From the NCBI RefSeq assembly GCF_014195325.1, contig NZ_JACIBK010000001.1:682001-746000 (forward strand): DNA of 64,000 nucleotides, written 5' to 3'. How positions within the stretch are numbered: position 1 is the first letter of the stretch; each line of letters starts with the position of its first letter. The position numbers and the translations under genes were made by a program. Below, piece by piece: positions 46,393 to 55,141 of this stretch. Below the pieces are notes generated by a model. It searched no databases. It was given only the letters and a program-made list of their open reading frames with translations, and had not been told where the DNA came from. This DNA is from Rhizobium sp. BK650 (GTDB lineage: Bacteria; Pseudomonadota; Alphaproteobacteria; Rhizobiales; Rhizobiaceae).

Positions 46393-49300
46393 ATGCATCT
46401 GCTTCTTGCTCAACAGGGGACGATCAACGACGGGGACGAGGCGATCGACCTTGGCCAGTCGCCGGGCGATATCCTGTTCCTGTCGGCCGCCGATACCGAG
46501 CTTGCGGCGATCGCCGCAGCTTACGCCAGCAGGTCGGCCGAGCATTCGCTGCGGCTCGCGAGCCTGATGAGCCTGAAGCATCCGATGTCGGTCGACACCT
46601 ATGCAGAGCGGACCGCACGGCATGCGAAGCTGATCATCGTGCGGGCTCTGGGTGGGGCAAGTTATTTCCACTATGCGCTGGAGGCGCTGCATGCGGTAGC
46701 GGTGCGCAGCGGGGCGTTGATTGCGGTGCTGCCGGGGGATAGCAAGCCGGATGCAGGGCTGACGCCGTTTTCCAATGTGGCGCTGGAGGATTTGAATGCG
46801 CTCTGGGGATACCTAATCGAGGGCGGCAATGCCAATGCGCGGGGGTTTCTCGCCTATGCGGCCGCGATGCTCTCGGGAGAAGAAAAGCCGGCACCGGCTG
46901 TACCGCTGATGAAGGCCGGGGTCTGGTGGCCGGGGCGGGGGCTCGTTGGGACTGATGAGTGGAAGGGGCTGGCCGATTCTGTCGTCTCCCCAGCGGGGAG
47001 AAGATGCCCGACAGGGCAGATGAGGGGGGCGAGCGACGGAGAGACGGAGCAACAGGAGCACGATTTCGAGGTTTGTGGGGAGGCCCCCTCATCCGACCCT
47101 TCGGGCCACCTTCTCCCCGCCGGGGAGAAGGGACACGCAGCACCCGTCGTCGCCATCGCATTCTACCGCGCACTCGTCCAAAGCGGCGAAACCCGCCCCG
47201 TCGAAGCCCTGATCGAAGCCCTGCAGGCGAAAGGCCTGCGCCCGCTGCCGGTTTTCGCCTACAGCCTCAAGGATCCCATCTCCAAAGGCATCCTCGAAAG
47301 CATCTTCGCCGAACTCAACCCCGATGTCGTCATCAATACGACAGGCTTTGCGGTCTCCGCCCCCGGTGCCGATCGTGAACCGACGGTGCTGGAGGCCAAT
47401 GACGCCGTCGTGCTGCAGGCTATCTTTTCGGCCTCGTCGCGGGAGGCGTGGACAGCCTCTTCGCAGGGGCTTTCGGCCCGCGATCTCGGCATGAATGTCG
47501 CGCTGCCGGAGGTGGATGGAAGGGTGCTGTCGCGTGCCGTCTCCTTCAAGGCTGCCGCTCGCTACGATGCAGCGGTCGAGGCCAATATGGTTTCCAGCGA
47601 GCCGGATGCCGGACGCATGGCCTATGTCGCAGCCCTTGCCGCCAATTGGGCGCGGCTGCGGCAGCGGCCGGTTTCGAAGCGGCGGGTCGCGCTGGTCATG
47701 GCGAACTATCCGAACCGGGACGGACGGCTCGGCAATGGCGTCGGGCTGGATACGCCCGCCGGCACCATCGAGGTGATGCGGGCGATGGAGGAAGCCGGCT
47801 ATCCTGTCGCCGATATTCCTGATGATGGTGATGCGCTGATGCGGCACCTGATGGCGGGGCCGACCAATTCCGGTTTCGACGGCAAGGTGGTGCGCGAGAC
47901 GCTTTCCTTGAGTCGATACAAGCGCTTCTTCTCATCTCTTCCCGTTCAGATTCAGGATGAGGTGACGGCGCGTTGGGGTGATCCCGAGGCCGATCCCTAT
48001 ATCCGCGATGATGCGTTCGCGCTGCCCTTCGCGCGGTTTGGCGGATTGCTGATCGGCATCCAGCCGGCGCGCGGCCATGATATCGATCCCAAGGAAAGCT
48101 ATCATTCGCCGGATCTCGTGCCGCCGCACGGCTATTTCGCCTTCTATGCCTTCCTGCGCGAAGAGTTCGGCGCTGACGCGGTGATCCACATGGGCAAGCA
48201 CGGCAATCTGGAATGGCTGCCGGGCAAGTCGCTGGCGTTGTCGGAGACCTGCTATCCCGAAGCGATCCTCGGGCCGGTGCCGCATCTCTACCCCTTCATC
48301 GTCAACGATCCCGGCGAGGGCACGCAGGCCAAGCGCCGCACGGGTGCCGTCATTATCGACCATCTGACGCCGCCGCTGACGCGGGCCGAAAGCTACGGGC
48401 CGCTCAAGGATCTGGAGGCGCTGGTCGATGAATATTACGAGGCTTCGGGCGGCGACCCCCGGCGGATCCGATTGCTTTCGCGACAGATCCTCGAGCTTGT
48501 TGCGGATATCGGGCTGGATCGGGATGCGGGGATTGCCAAGGGCGAGAGCGAAGGCGAGGCGTTGAAGAAGCTCGATGCCTATCTCTGCGATCTCAAGGAA
48601 ATGCAGATCCGTGACGGGCTGCATGTGTTCGGGGTGTCGCCCGGGGGGCGGTTGCTGACGGATCTCACCGTGGCGCTGGCGCGGGTGCCGCGTGGGTTGG
48701 GTGAGGGTGGGGATGCCAGTTTGCAGCGGGCGATTGCGGGGGATGCGTTGAAAAACCCCTCCCCAACCCCTCCCCACAAGGGGGAGGGACTTAGCCTCGC
48801 ACTCGCGGCAAGTTCAGTGGTCTTAGACGAGGTGGAGGCGGTGCGTCCAGCAAGCCCCTCCCACCTGTGGGGAGGGGTTGGGGAGGGGGCTTCTTTCGAC
48901 CCTCTCGACTGCGATACAGCCGCCATCTGGACTGGCCTCAAACCACCAATCCTCGCCGATGTCACCGACGCCCCCTGGCGCACCAACGGCGACACGGTCG
49001 AGCGCATCGAGCTGCTCGCCGCCAAGCTCGTTTCCGGCGAAATGAACTGCCCACCCTTCTGGTCGCAAACCAGAGTCGTGCTCGACGAAATCAAATCCCG
49101 CCTGAAGCCCTCCATCCTCGCCTGCGGTCCCGCCGAAATCGCCAGCCTGCTGCGCGGCCTCGATGGCCGTTTTGTGCCTCCCGGGCCATCCGGCGCACCG
49201 ACGCGCGGGCGGCCGGATGTGCTGCCGACGGGGCGGAATTTCTACTCGGTGGATAGCCGGGCGGTGCCGACACCGGCCGCCTACGAGCTCGGCAAGAAAT

Positions 49301-50541
49301 CGGCCGAACTGCTGATCCGCCGCTACGCGCAGGATCACGGCGACTGGCCCGTCTGCTTCGGGCTGACGGCCTGGGGCACCTCCAATATGCGCACCGGCGG
49401 CGATGATATCGCTCAGGCGTTGGCGCTGATCGGCGTCAAGCCGGTCTGGGACATGGCTTCGCGGCGCGTCACCGGCTACGAAATCATTCCGCCGGCCATG
49501 CTGCGGCGGCCGCGGGTGGATGTGACGTTGCGCATCTCCGGCTTCTTCCGCGACGCCTTTCCAGAGCAGATCGCGCTTTTCGACAAGGCGATCCGTGCGG
49601 TTGGGGCGCTGGAAGAAGATGCCGCCGATAATCCGATTGCCGAGCGCATGCGGGGCGAGGCGGCGCGGCTGACGGCTGCCGGGCTCGATGAGAAGGCGGC
49701 GGCGAAGCGGGCAGGGTATCGCATCTTTGGCTCGAAGCCGGGCGCCTACGGTGCCGGGCTGCAGGCGCTGATCGACGAGAAGGGCTGGGAGAGGAGGGCG
49801 GATCTCGCCGAAGCCTATCTCGTCTGGGGCAGCTATGCCTATGGTGCGGGTGACGAAGGCAAGGCCGAGCGCGGCGTCTTCGAGGAGCGGCTGCGGTCCA
49901 TCCAGGCTGTCGTGCAGAACCAGGACAATCGGGAGCACGACCTGCTCGACAGCGACGATTACTACCAGTTCGAAGGCGGCATGGCGGCGGCGGCCGAGGC
50001 GTTGGGCGGGGCGCGGCCAGCGATCTATCACAATGACCATTCGCGGCCGGAGAAGCCGGTCATCCGCTCGCTGGAAGAAGAGATCGGGCGGGTGGTGCGC
50101 GGGCGCGTCGTCAATCCGAAATGGATCGAGGGCGTCATGCGCCACGGCTATAAGGGCGCTTTCGAGATTGCGGCGACGGTCGATTATCTCTTCGCCTTTG
50201 CGGCGACGACGGGCGCCGTCGGCAACCATCATTTCGAGGCTGTCTATCAGGCCTTCGTCGCCGATCCTAAGGTGCGCGATTTCATGGCCGAGAAGAACCC
50301 GGCTGCGCTTTCCGAGATGAAGGAGCGGCTCATGGAGGCGATCGAGCGCAAGCTCTGGACGCCGCGCAGCAACTCGGCGCGATTCGATCTCACAGACATC
50401 AACGAAACTAAGAAGAAAGCAGGCAGCCATCATGAGCGAAGAGCCAGTCGTACCAGCCGAAAAGGACGATGCCCGTCACGCCGAGAAAATGGCAAAGAAG
50501 AAGGCCGCCCGCGACAAGATCATGGCGACCAAGACGGATGA
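46393..50541 (+). CDS. cobN: Aerobic cobaltochelatase large subunit, with two in-frame repeat insertions
   Basis: Inserts cobalt into hydrogenobyrinic a,c-diamide together with CobS and CobT (encoded elsewhere). A 1382-codon frame, against about 1275 in the reference enzyme. Core blocks seen include VIHMGKHGNLEWLPGKSLAL, GVIIDHLTPP-like AVIIDHLTPPLTRA, FGLTAWGTSNMRTGGDDIAQ and NHHFEAVYQ. Two stretches do not fit the family: about residues 198-249 and 788-834, each lying exactly on a palindromic repeat. The last 37 codons (Arg/Lys-rich) overlap cobO by 110 bases. The frame is open throughout, so a full protein is possible; activity depends on tolerance of the inserts. Confidence 0.93.
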   Translation: MHLLLAQQGTINDGDEAIDLGQSPGDILFLSAADTELAAIAAAYASRSAEHSLRLASLMSLKHPMSVDTYAERTARHAKLIIVRALGGASYFHYALEALHAVAVRSGALIAVLPGDSKPDAGLTPFSNVALEDLNALWGYLIEGGNANARGFLAYAAAMLSGEEKPAPAVPLMKAGVWWPGRGLVGTDEWKGLADSVVSPAGRRCPTGQMRGASDGETEQQEHDFEVCGEAPSSDPSGHLLPAGEKGHAAPVVAIAFYRALVQSGETRPVEALIEALQAKGLRPLPVFAYSLKDPISKGILESIFAELNPDVVINTTGFAVSAPGADREPTVLEANDAVVLQAIFSASSREAWTASSQGLSARDLGMNVALPEVDGRVLSRAVSFKAAARYDAAVEANMVSSEPDAGRMAYVAALAANWARLRQRPVSKRRVALVMANYPNRDGRLGNGVGLDTPAGTIEVMRAMEEAGYPVADIPDDGDALMRHLMAGPTNSGFDGKVVRETLSLSRYKRFFSSLPVQIQDEVTARWGDPEADPYIRDDAFALPFARFGGLLIGIQPARGHDIDPKESYHSPDLVPPHGYFAFYAFLREEFGADAVIHMGKHGNLEWLPGKSLALSETCYPEAILGPVPHLYPFIVNDPGEGTQAKRRTGAVIIDHLTPPLTRAESYGPLKDLEALVDEYYEASGGDPRRIRLLSRQILELVADIGLDRDAGIAKGESEGEALKKLDAYLCDLKEMQIRDGLHVFGVSPGGRLLTDLTVALARVPRGLGEGGDASLQRAIAGDALKNPSPTPPHKGEGLSLALAASSVVLDEVEAVRPASPSHLWGGVGEGASFDPLDCDTAAIWTGLKPPILADVTDAPWRTNGDTVERIELLAAKLVSGEMNCPPFWSQTRVVLDEIKSRLKPSILACGPAEIASLLRGLDGRFVPPGPSGAPTRGRPDVLPTGRNFYSVDSRAVPTPAAYELGKKSAELLIRRYAQDHGDWPVCFGLTAWGTSNMRTGGDDIAQALALIGVKPVWDMASRRVTGYEIIPPAMLRRPRVDVTLRISGFFRDAFPEQIALFDKAIRAVGALEEDAADNPIAERMRGEAARLTAAGLDEKAAAKRAGYRIFGSKPGAYGAGLQALIDEKGWERRADLAEAYLVWGSYAYGAGDEGKAERGVFEERLRSIQAVVQNQDNREHDLLDSDDYYQFEGGMAAAAEALGGARPAIYHNDHSRPEKPVIRSLEEEIGRVVRGRVVNPKWIEGVMRHGYKGAFEIAATVDYLFAFAATTGAVGNHHFEAVYQAFVADPKVRDFMAEKNPAALSEMKERLMEAIERKLWTPRSNSARFDLTDINETKKKAGSHHERRASRTSRKGRCPSRRENGKEEGRPRQDHGDQDG
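46983..47134. repeat. Palindromic repeat element B inside cobN
   Basis: Imperfect inverted arms 46986-47030 and 47083-47127: CTCCCC-AGC-GGGGAG on the left answers CTCCCC-GCC-GGGGAG on the right, and GATGAGGGGGGC answers GCCCCCTCATC. Each arm again has an inner hairpin. The frame of cobN passes through, encoding SPAGRRCPTGQMRG and SSDPSGHLLPAGEKG. Confidence 0.8.
48754..48892. repeat. Palindromic repeat element C inside cobN
   Basis: Arms 48754-48792 and 48852-48892 are inverted copies with few mismatches (AACCCCTCCCC tandem then CCCC-ACAA-GGGG type hairpin), 59 bases apart. cobN stays in frame, encoding NPSPTPPHKGEG and SPSHLWGGVGEG. The neighbouring residues GDASLQRAIAGDA and FDPLD are where the usual CobN would be continuous. 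Confidence 0.85.
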
Positions 50542-51064
50542 GAAAGGCCTGATCATCGTTCATACCGGCAAGGGCAAGGGCAAGTCGTCGGCCGCCTTCG
50601 GTATGATCTTCCGCCATATCGCCCACGGCAAGCCTTCGGCGGTCGTGCAGTTCATCAAGGGCGCGATGTGGACGGGCGAGCGCGACCTGATCGAGAAGCA
50701 TTTTTCCGATCTCTGCCAGTTCCATACGATGGGCGAGGGTTTTACATGGGAAACGCAGGACCGGGCGCGCGATGTGGCGGCTGCCCGTGCTGCCTGGGAA
50801 AAGGCCAAGGAGCTGATCCGCGACGAGCGCAATTCCATGGTGCTGCTCGACGAGATCAATATCGCGCTGCGCTACGACTATCTCGATATCAACGAGGTGG
50901 TGGAATTCCTGAAGAACGAGAAGCCTTACATGACGCATGTCGTGCTGACGGGGCGCAATGCCAAGGAGGAACTGATCGAGATCGCCGATCTCGTGACCGA
51001 GATGGAACTCGTCAAACATCCCTTCCGCTCCGGCATCAAGGGGCAACCGGGCGTCGAATTTTGA
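50432..51064 (+). CDS. cobO: Cob(I)yrinic acid a,c-diamide adenosyltransferase (CobA/CobO type)
   Basis: Transfers the 5'-deoxyadenosyl group of ATP to the reduced corrinoid. A 210-residue protein with P-loop VHTGKGKGKSSAAFG (about residues 43-57), FIKGAMWTGER, LLDEINIALRYDYL with the catalytic acid, and VVLTGRNAKEEL. The ATG at 50432 lies inside the 3' end of cobN. Last gene of the riboswitch operon; it is convergent with a helix-turn-helix gene three bases away. Confidence 0.95.
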   Translation: MSEEPVVPAEKDDARHAEKMAKKKAARDKIMATKTDEKGLIIVHTGKGKGKSSAAFGMIFRHIAHGKPSAVVQFIKGAMWTGERDLIEKHFSDLCQFHTMGEGFTWETQDRARDVAAARAAWEKAKELIRDERNSMVLLDEINIALRYDYLDINEVVEFLKNEKPYMTHVVLTGRNAKEELIEIADLVTEMELVKHPFRSGIKGQPGVEF

Positions 51065-51067
51065 TCC

Positions 51068-51862
51068 TTAATTGGCGAGATGGCCACGCAGGATCGCGGC
51101 CGTTTCCTCATCGGCCGGGAAGAGGGTTTCGATCGCCAGTTCCGACAGCGTGATATCGACAGGCGTGCCGAAGACGGTCGTTGTCGAGATGAAGGAGAGC
51201 AGGCCGGCTTTGGTCGAAAGCTGTAAGGGCACAGCGATGCCTGCGAGGTCGGCATGGGCTTCGCCGGTGGCTTCCGGAGCGGGGTAGCACAGAAGCTCTC
51301 TCAACAGCCTTTCCAGAACGGGATCGCCCGAGACCGGTATCTGCTGGCGCAGGCGGTCGAGAAGGTGGGCGCGCCATTCGGAGAGATTTGCGATCCGGGG
51401 CGCGAGGCCAGCCGGATGCAGGCTGAGCCGCAGAATGTTGACGGGCGGTTCCAGCAAGGATCGATCGGCGACGGCTTCGAGCAGCGGTGCGATTGCGGCG
51501 TTACCGGCAACGAGCGTCCAATGGCGGTCGATGGCTATCGCCGGGAAGGGTTCGTGACCTTTCAGAACCATGTCGATTGCCCTGCGGGCCGGTTCAAGGG
51601 CGGGATCATCCAGCTTGCGTTCGGCGAAAACAGGGGCGAAACCCGCGGCGAGGAGCAGCGGATTCCGGTCGCGCAGCGGCACGCCCAGGCGTTCGGCCAG
51701 ATGCAGCAGCATCTCACGGCTCGGGGTCGAGCGCCCGCTCTCGATAAAGCTCAGATGCCGTTGGGAAATATCGGCCTCCAGCGCGAGGTCCAGCTGGCTC
51801 ATACGGCGGCGCCGGCGCCATTCGCGCAGCTGGTCTCCAAGAGAGCGGGCGGTCGGCGTCAT
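51068..51862 (-). CDS. XRE-family regulator with MmyB-like C-terminal domain
   Basis: A 264-residue protein. Residues 8-65 are an XRE helix-turn-helix (LREWRRRRRMSQLDLALEA, then ISQRHLSFIESGRSTPSREML). The rest is an MmyB/MLTR-like ligand-binding domain, ending FPADEETAAILRGHL. The ATG at 51862 overlaps the stop of the upstream SnoaL-type gene by one base (TGATG), so the two are cotranscribed. Regulation of the partner gene by this protein is likely but inferred. Confidence 0.88.
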   Translation of the reverse strand: MTPTARSLGDQLREWRRRRRMSQLDLALEADISQRHLSFIESGRSTPSREMLLHLAERLGVPLRDRNPLLLAAGFAPVFAERKLDDPALEPARRAIDMVLKGHEPFPAIAIDRHWTLVAGNAAIAPLLEAVADRSLLEPPVNILRLSLHPAGLAPRIANLSEWRAHLLDRLRQQIPVSGDPVLERLLRELLCYPAPEATGEAHADLAGIAVPLQLSTKAGLLSFISTTTVFGTPVDITLSELAIETLFPADEETAAILRGHLAN

Positions 51863-52227
51863 CAAGCGGCTTCCGGCAATTGATCAATGAAGCCGCGGAC
51901 GGATTTCAGCTTGCCGCCTTCGAGTTCGGCAAAATCCGTGCCCTTGATCATCGCTTCGCCATTTTCCGGGCCGAGGCCCCAGGAGAAGCGCAAGACATCG
52001 CCATAGCCGTCGGGCGAGCCGATCAGCTCGAAGCGGAAGCCGGGGAAGCGGCTCTGCACGGCCTCGACAAGCGAGTTAATCTGCTCATGGCCTTCGCCAC
52101 GCATCAGCGGATCGACATAGGTTGCGGAATCCGCCCAGCTCTCGGCGATGAGAGCGCGGCGGCGGGTGGCATCCGTCTCGTTCCAGATGGCGAGGTAGCG
52201 CTGGGCGTTGGTGGTTGCGTCGTTCAT
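51862..52227 (-). CDS. SnoaL/NTF2-like protein
   Basis: A 121-residue protein of the NTF2-like alpha+beta fold: WNETDATRRRALIAESWADSATYVDP at the N-terminus and KGTDFAELEGGKLKSVRGFIDQLPEA at the end are typical of the SnoaL-like group. Function is unknown; such folds bind or isomerise small molecules. The start at 52227 follows AAAAGGAGATGA. It is coupled with the XRE regulator gene. Confidence 0.85.
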   Translation of the reverse strand: MNDATTNAQRYLAIWNETDATRRRALIAESWADSATYVDPLMRGEGHEQINSLVEAVQSRFPGFRFELIGSPDGYGDVLRFSWGLGPENGEAMIKGTDFAELEGGKLKSVRGFIDQLPEAA

Positions 52228-52330
52228 CGGGTCATCTCCTTTTGATCGCCCGTCAATTCCAGGCAGGGCGATCATCAGCGAAGCGGTGCACCCTATCAAT
52301 TACGCGGGAGGTAAAGGAAGCGGGATTAGC

Positions 52331-52511
52331 GCGAGGTCGCGGTGCTGAATACGGCCGCCTATGCGGGCCAGAAAGGCATCAACATCATCTTTCCGGTCGA
52401 CGGCATCTCATCGACCGATCCCTACGCCGAGCAATATGTCGCCTGGCACTTTGCGCGCCAGGTGTTTCGGCCAAGACGGTGCTGACGACCATTGACGAGA
52501 TCAAATTCTAG
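52331..52511 (+). pseudogene. Remnant of an isochorismatase-family hydrolase (C-terminus)
   Basis: From 52333 the frame reads EVAVLNTAAYAGQKG, then FPVDGISSTDPYAEQYVAWH, and then the frame shifts near 52460 to GVSAKTVLTTIDEIKF ending at a TAG at 52509-52511. This is the C-terminal end of a cysteine-hydrolase/isochorismatase-type protein, in two frames. The N-terminal two thirds and any start are absent. Confidence 0.65.
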
Positions 52512-53362
52512 ACGCCAAGCCAGACGCGCAACGGGTTTGCAGGGTTGGAGAGCAGCTTCATCGCAAAGGCGATGCAGACGATAACGAGCAGCGGCTTGAT
52601 GAGCTTTGCGCCGATGCGCATGGCAAGCCGCGAGCCGAGCTGCGCGCCGAGGAACTGGCAGACGCCCATCAGCAGGCCGATCTTCCAGAGAGTTGCGCCG
52701 AAGCTTGCGAAGATAACGAGAGCGCCGAAATTCGAGCCGAGATTGAGAAGCTTGGTATGGGCGGTCGCCTTCAGCATACCGAAGCCGGCAAGGGTTACGA
52801 ATGCCAGCATGAAGAAGGAGCCGGTGCCGGGGCCGAAGACGCCATCGTAGAAGCCGATCACGGGCACCAGCGTCAGGCCGAAGAGGAAGGGCGTCATTCG
52901 GCGGTGCGTGTCTGAATCGTTGAGGTTCGGCTTGACGGCGAAGAAGATGGCGATCGCGACCAGCAGCACCGGCATGATCGCCTGCAGCACCTGGCCGGGA
53001 ACGAGTGTGGCAAGGGCTGCGCCCAGCGATCCTCCCATGACGGCCATCAGCGCCATGGGCAATTGGTCCGAGAGCTGCACATGGCCCTTGCGGGCATAGG
53101 CAATGGTGGCCGAGGCTGCGCCGAAAAGCGACTGCACCTTGTTGGTGCCGAGCGTCTGCAGCGGCGGGATGCCTGCGATCAGCATGGCGGGAACGGTGAT
53201 GAGGCCGCCGCCGCCGGCAATGGAATCGACGAAACCGGCAAAGAAGGCAGCCGCGCAGAGCAGCAGAAGCAGATGGAAGGCAATGTCAGGCAACAGGGTA
53301 TTCCGGGAAGGGCATTCGGAGCGGGAGCTTTCGGGCCAGCCTTGTTGCATTTCCGGCCCCAA
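52508..53362 (-). CDS. TSUP-family (TauE/SafE) membrane transporter
   Basis: A protein of up to 284 residues with about eight helices. The family motifs appear in both halves: AGFVDSIAGGGGLITVPAML near residue 42 and GFYDGVFGPGTGSFFML near residue 170. TSUP proteins export or import small sulfur-containing or organic anions. The start is uncertain: TTG at 53362 has AGGAG ten bases upstream, but a later TTG nearer the first helix is possible. It is divergent from cobE. Confidence 0.88.
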   Translation of the reverse strand: MGPEMQQGWPESSRSECPSRNTLLPDIAFHLLLLLCAAAFFAGFVDSIAGGGGLITVPAMLIAGIPPLQTLGTNKVQSLFGAASATIAYARKGHVQLSDQLPMALMAVMGGSLGAALATLVPGQVLQAIMPVLLVAIAIFFAVKPNLNDSDTHRRMTPFLFGLTLVPVIGFYDGVFGPGTGSFFMLAFVTLAGFGMLKATAHTKLLNLGSNFGALVIFASFGATLWKIGLLMGVCQFLGAQLGSRLAMRIGAKLIKPLLVIVCIAFAMKLLSNPANPLRVWLGV

Positions 53363-53403
53363 GCTGCAATGGCTCCTGTGACACAGCAGGGCGTAATCGG
53401 CTG

Positions 53404-53829
53404 ATGGGAATAAGCGACATCACCATTGATGAGACGAAGCGGCATGTGCTTGGCCTAGGTTGCGAGCGCGGGACGCCTGATAGCGAGGTGATGGCGCTTG
53501 CCGTCGAGGCGTTGAAGGCAGTCGGTATCAGCGGGGCGGAGCTTGCGGCTGTTGCCTCGATCGACAGCCGGAGCAAAGAGGCGGCGATCCTTGCCGTTGC
53601 CGCGCATTTTTCCGTGCCTGCCGCGTACTTCGATGCGGCGCGGCTGGAAGAGGAGACGCCGCGGCTCAAAAATCCCTCCACGGTCGTCTTTGCCCGTGTC
53701 GGCTGCCACGGGGTGGCGGAAGCGGCAGCGCTCGCGGCTCTAGGCGCGGATGCGGAGCTGCTGCTCGGCAAGATCAAATCTCGACATGCGACAGCGGCCG
53801 TCGCCCGCATCGGGTTGCAGAAAGCCTGA
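53404..53829 (+). CDS. cobE: CobE, cobalamin biosynthesis protein
   Basis: A 141-residue protein of the CobE/CbiG C-terminal family: GLGCERGTPDSEVMALAVEALK at the N-terminus, SIDSRSKEAAILAVA, and VFARVGCHGVAEAAAL. CobE is needed for aerobic cobalamin synthesis; in CbiG the equivalent domain opens the delta-lactone ring, but its exact role in the aerobic route is unclear. The start ATG at 53404 has AGGGCG upstream. It stands apart from the other cob genes, 1.3 kb before cobA. Confidence 0.88.
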   Translation: MGISDITIDETKRHVLGLGCERGTPDSEVMALAVEALKAVGISGAELAAVASIDSRSKEAAILAVAAHFSVPAAYFDAARLEEETPRLKNPSTVVFARVGCHGVAEAAALAALGADAELLLGKIKSRHATAAVARIGLQKA

Positions 53830-53995
53830 CGGGCGTTATGGTGGCGCATCTCGCGGCGCCTTCCGGCTGCCGGCGATTCGAATCCGGAGCATTTTCGTTT
53901 CTTGAATCACGAATATGCTCTATCCCTTTGTTTTCACGCAATTCCTGGCGCTGTGCGGTTGCGTGCTTTTGCCGGAATTGCTCTGGAGGATACAT

Positions 53996-54946
53996 ATGCA
54001 CAAGGTCATTTATGACACCGACCCGGGCGTCGATGACGCGATGGCGCTGCTTTTCCTGCACCGCCATCCGGAGATCGATCTTATCGGCATCACCACCGTC
54101 TTCGGCAATGCGTCGGTCGAGACGACGACGCGCAACGCGCTGTTCCTGAAGCGGGAATGGGATATTGCGGCTCCGGTCGCCAAGGGCGCCAGTGTCACCG
54201 TCGATCCCAACCGCCACGAACGTCCGTGGCCGACCATGGTGCATGGCGAAAACGGTCTCGGCGATATGCCGGTGCCCGATCTTATCGACCTGCCGCTCGA
54301 TCCGCGTCCGGCGCATCGCTTCATCATCGAGACGGTGCGCGCCAATCCTGGCGAGGTGACGTTAGTCGCCGTCGGGCGCATGACGAACCTGGCGCTGGTG
54401 CTGAAGGAAGATCCCGAAATAGCTGGTCTCGTGAAGGGCGTCGTCATCATGGGCGGCAATTTCTACGTTCCGGGCAATGTCTCGCCGGTGGCCGAAGCCA
54501 ATATTCATGGCGATCCGGAAGCGGCCGATATCGTGCTGACCGCGCCGTGGAAGGTCGTCGTCATCGGTCTCGATGTCACCGCGGTCACCACGATGAGCCG
54601 TACTTATTTGCGCGGAATGGCGGACAAGGGCGACAAGGCAGTCAAGCAGCTCGACGAGCTCTCGCAGTCCTATATCGACTTCTACAAGCACGCTGTTGAA
54701 GACGGCATGATGGTGCATGACAGCTGCGCCGCCGTCTATGTCGTGGCCCCCGAATTGTTCACCACGATCACGGGTGCGGTGCGCGTCGTCTGCGGTGGCA
54801 TCGCGGACGGCCAGACGATCGTCAAGCCGGATGGCCGCCGCTTCCCGGCCGGTGACTGGGATGGGTTGCCGAGCCAGGTCGTTGCCACGGGCATCGAGTC
54901 GGAAAAGGTGATCAATCTGATCCGCGATACGCTTCTGCGCGCCTGA
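53996..54946 (+). CDS. Inosine-uridine preferring nucleoside hydrolase family protein
   Basis: A 316-residue cytoplasmic hydrolase of the IUNH family. The calcium and ribose motif YDTDPGVDDAMALL is at residues 6-19, VVIMGGNFYVPGN near residue 143, and MMVHDSCAA near residue 240 with the catalytic His/Asp. It cleaves the glycosidic bond of nucleosides to free base and ribose. The start at 53996 has GGAGG upstream; upstream codons of the open frame encode no conserved sequence. A hairpin terminator follows at 54959-54985. Confidence 0.92.
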   Translation: MHKVIYDTDPGVDDAMALLFLHRHPEIDLIGITTVFGNASVETTTRNALFLKREWDIAAPVAKGASVTVDPNRHERPWPTMVHGENGLGDMPVPDLIDLPLDPRPAHRFIIETVRANPGEVTLVAVGRMTNLALVLKEDPEIAGLVKGVVIMGGNFYVPGNVSPVAEANIHGDPEAADIVLTAPWKVVVIGLDVTAVTTMSRTYLRGMADKGDKAVKQLDELSQSYIDFYKHAVEDGMMVHDSCAAVYVVAPELFTTITGAVRVVCGGIADGQTIVKPDGRRFPAGDWDGLPSQVVATGIESEKVINLIRDTLLRA

Positions 54947-54958
54947 TTGTGTGAAACG

Positions 54959-54985
54959 GGCCGGCCGCATGATTTGCGGTCGGCC
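54959..54985 (+). terminator. Terminator after the nucleoside hydrolase gene
   Basis: GGCCGGCCGCA pairs with TGCGGTCGGCC (one G-U) around TGATT, then TGTCTTTCATTTT. Confidence 0.8.
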
Positions 54986-55141
54986 TGTCTTTCATTTTGG
55001 AATTAAATCAATCTGTTAAATACTTTTCCTTTGAATTAGATTCCGCTTCTTTCGGAGTTGATTCAGCTCCGTTTCGTCAACTTGCAGTGCGCGACTGTTG
55101 ACGCCGTTGACCTCGTCATCTGGCGGGCCTAGATCAGCGGG

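Noticed and set aside
48823..50433. 536-codon open frame on the minus strand
   Set aside because: Mirror frame of cobN, Arg/His-rich with no motif.
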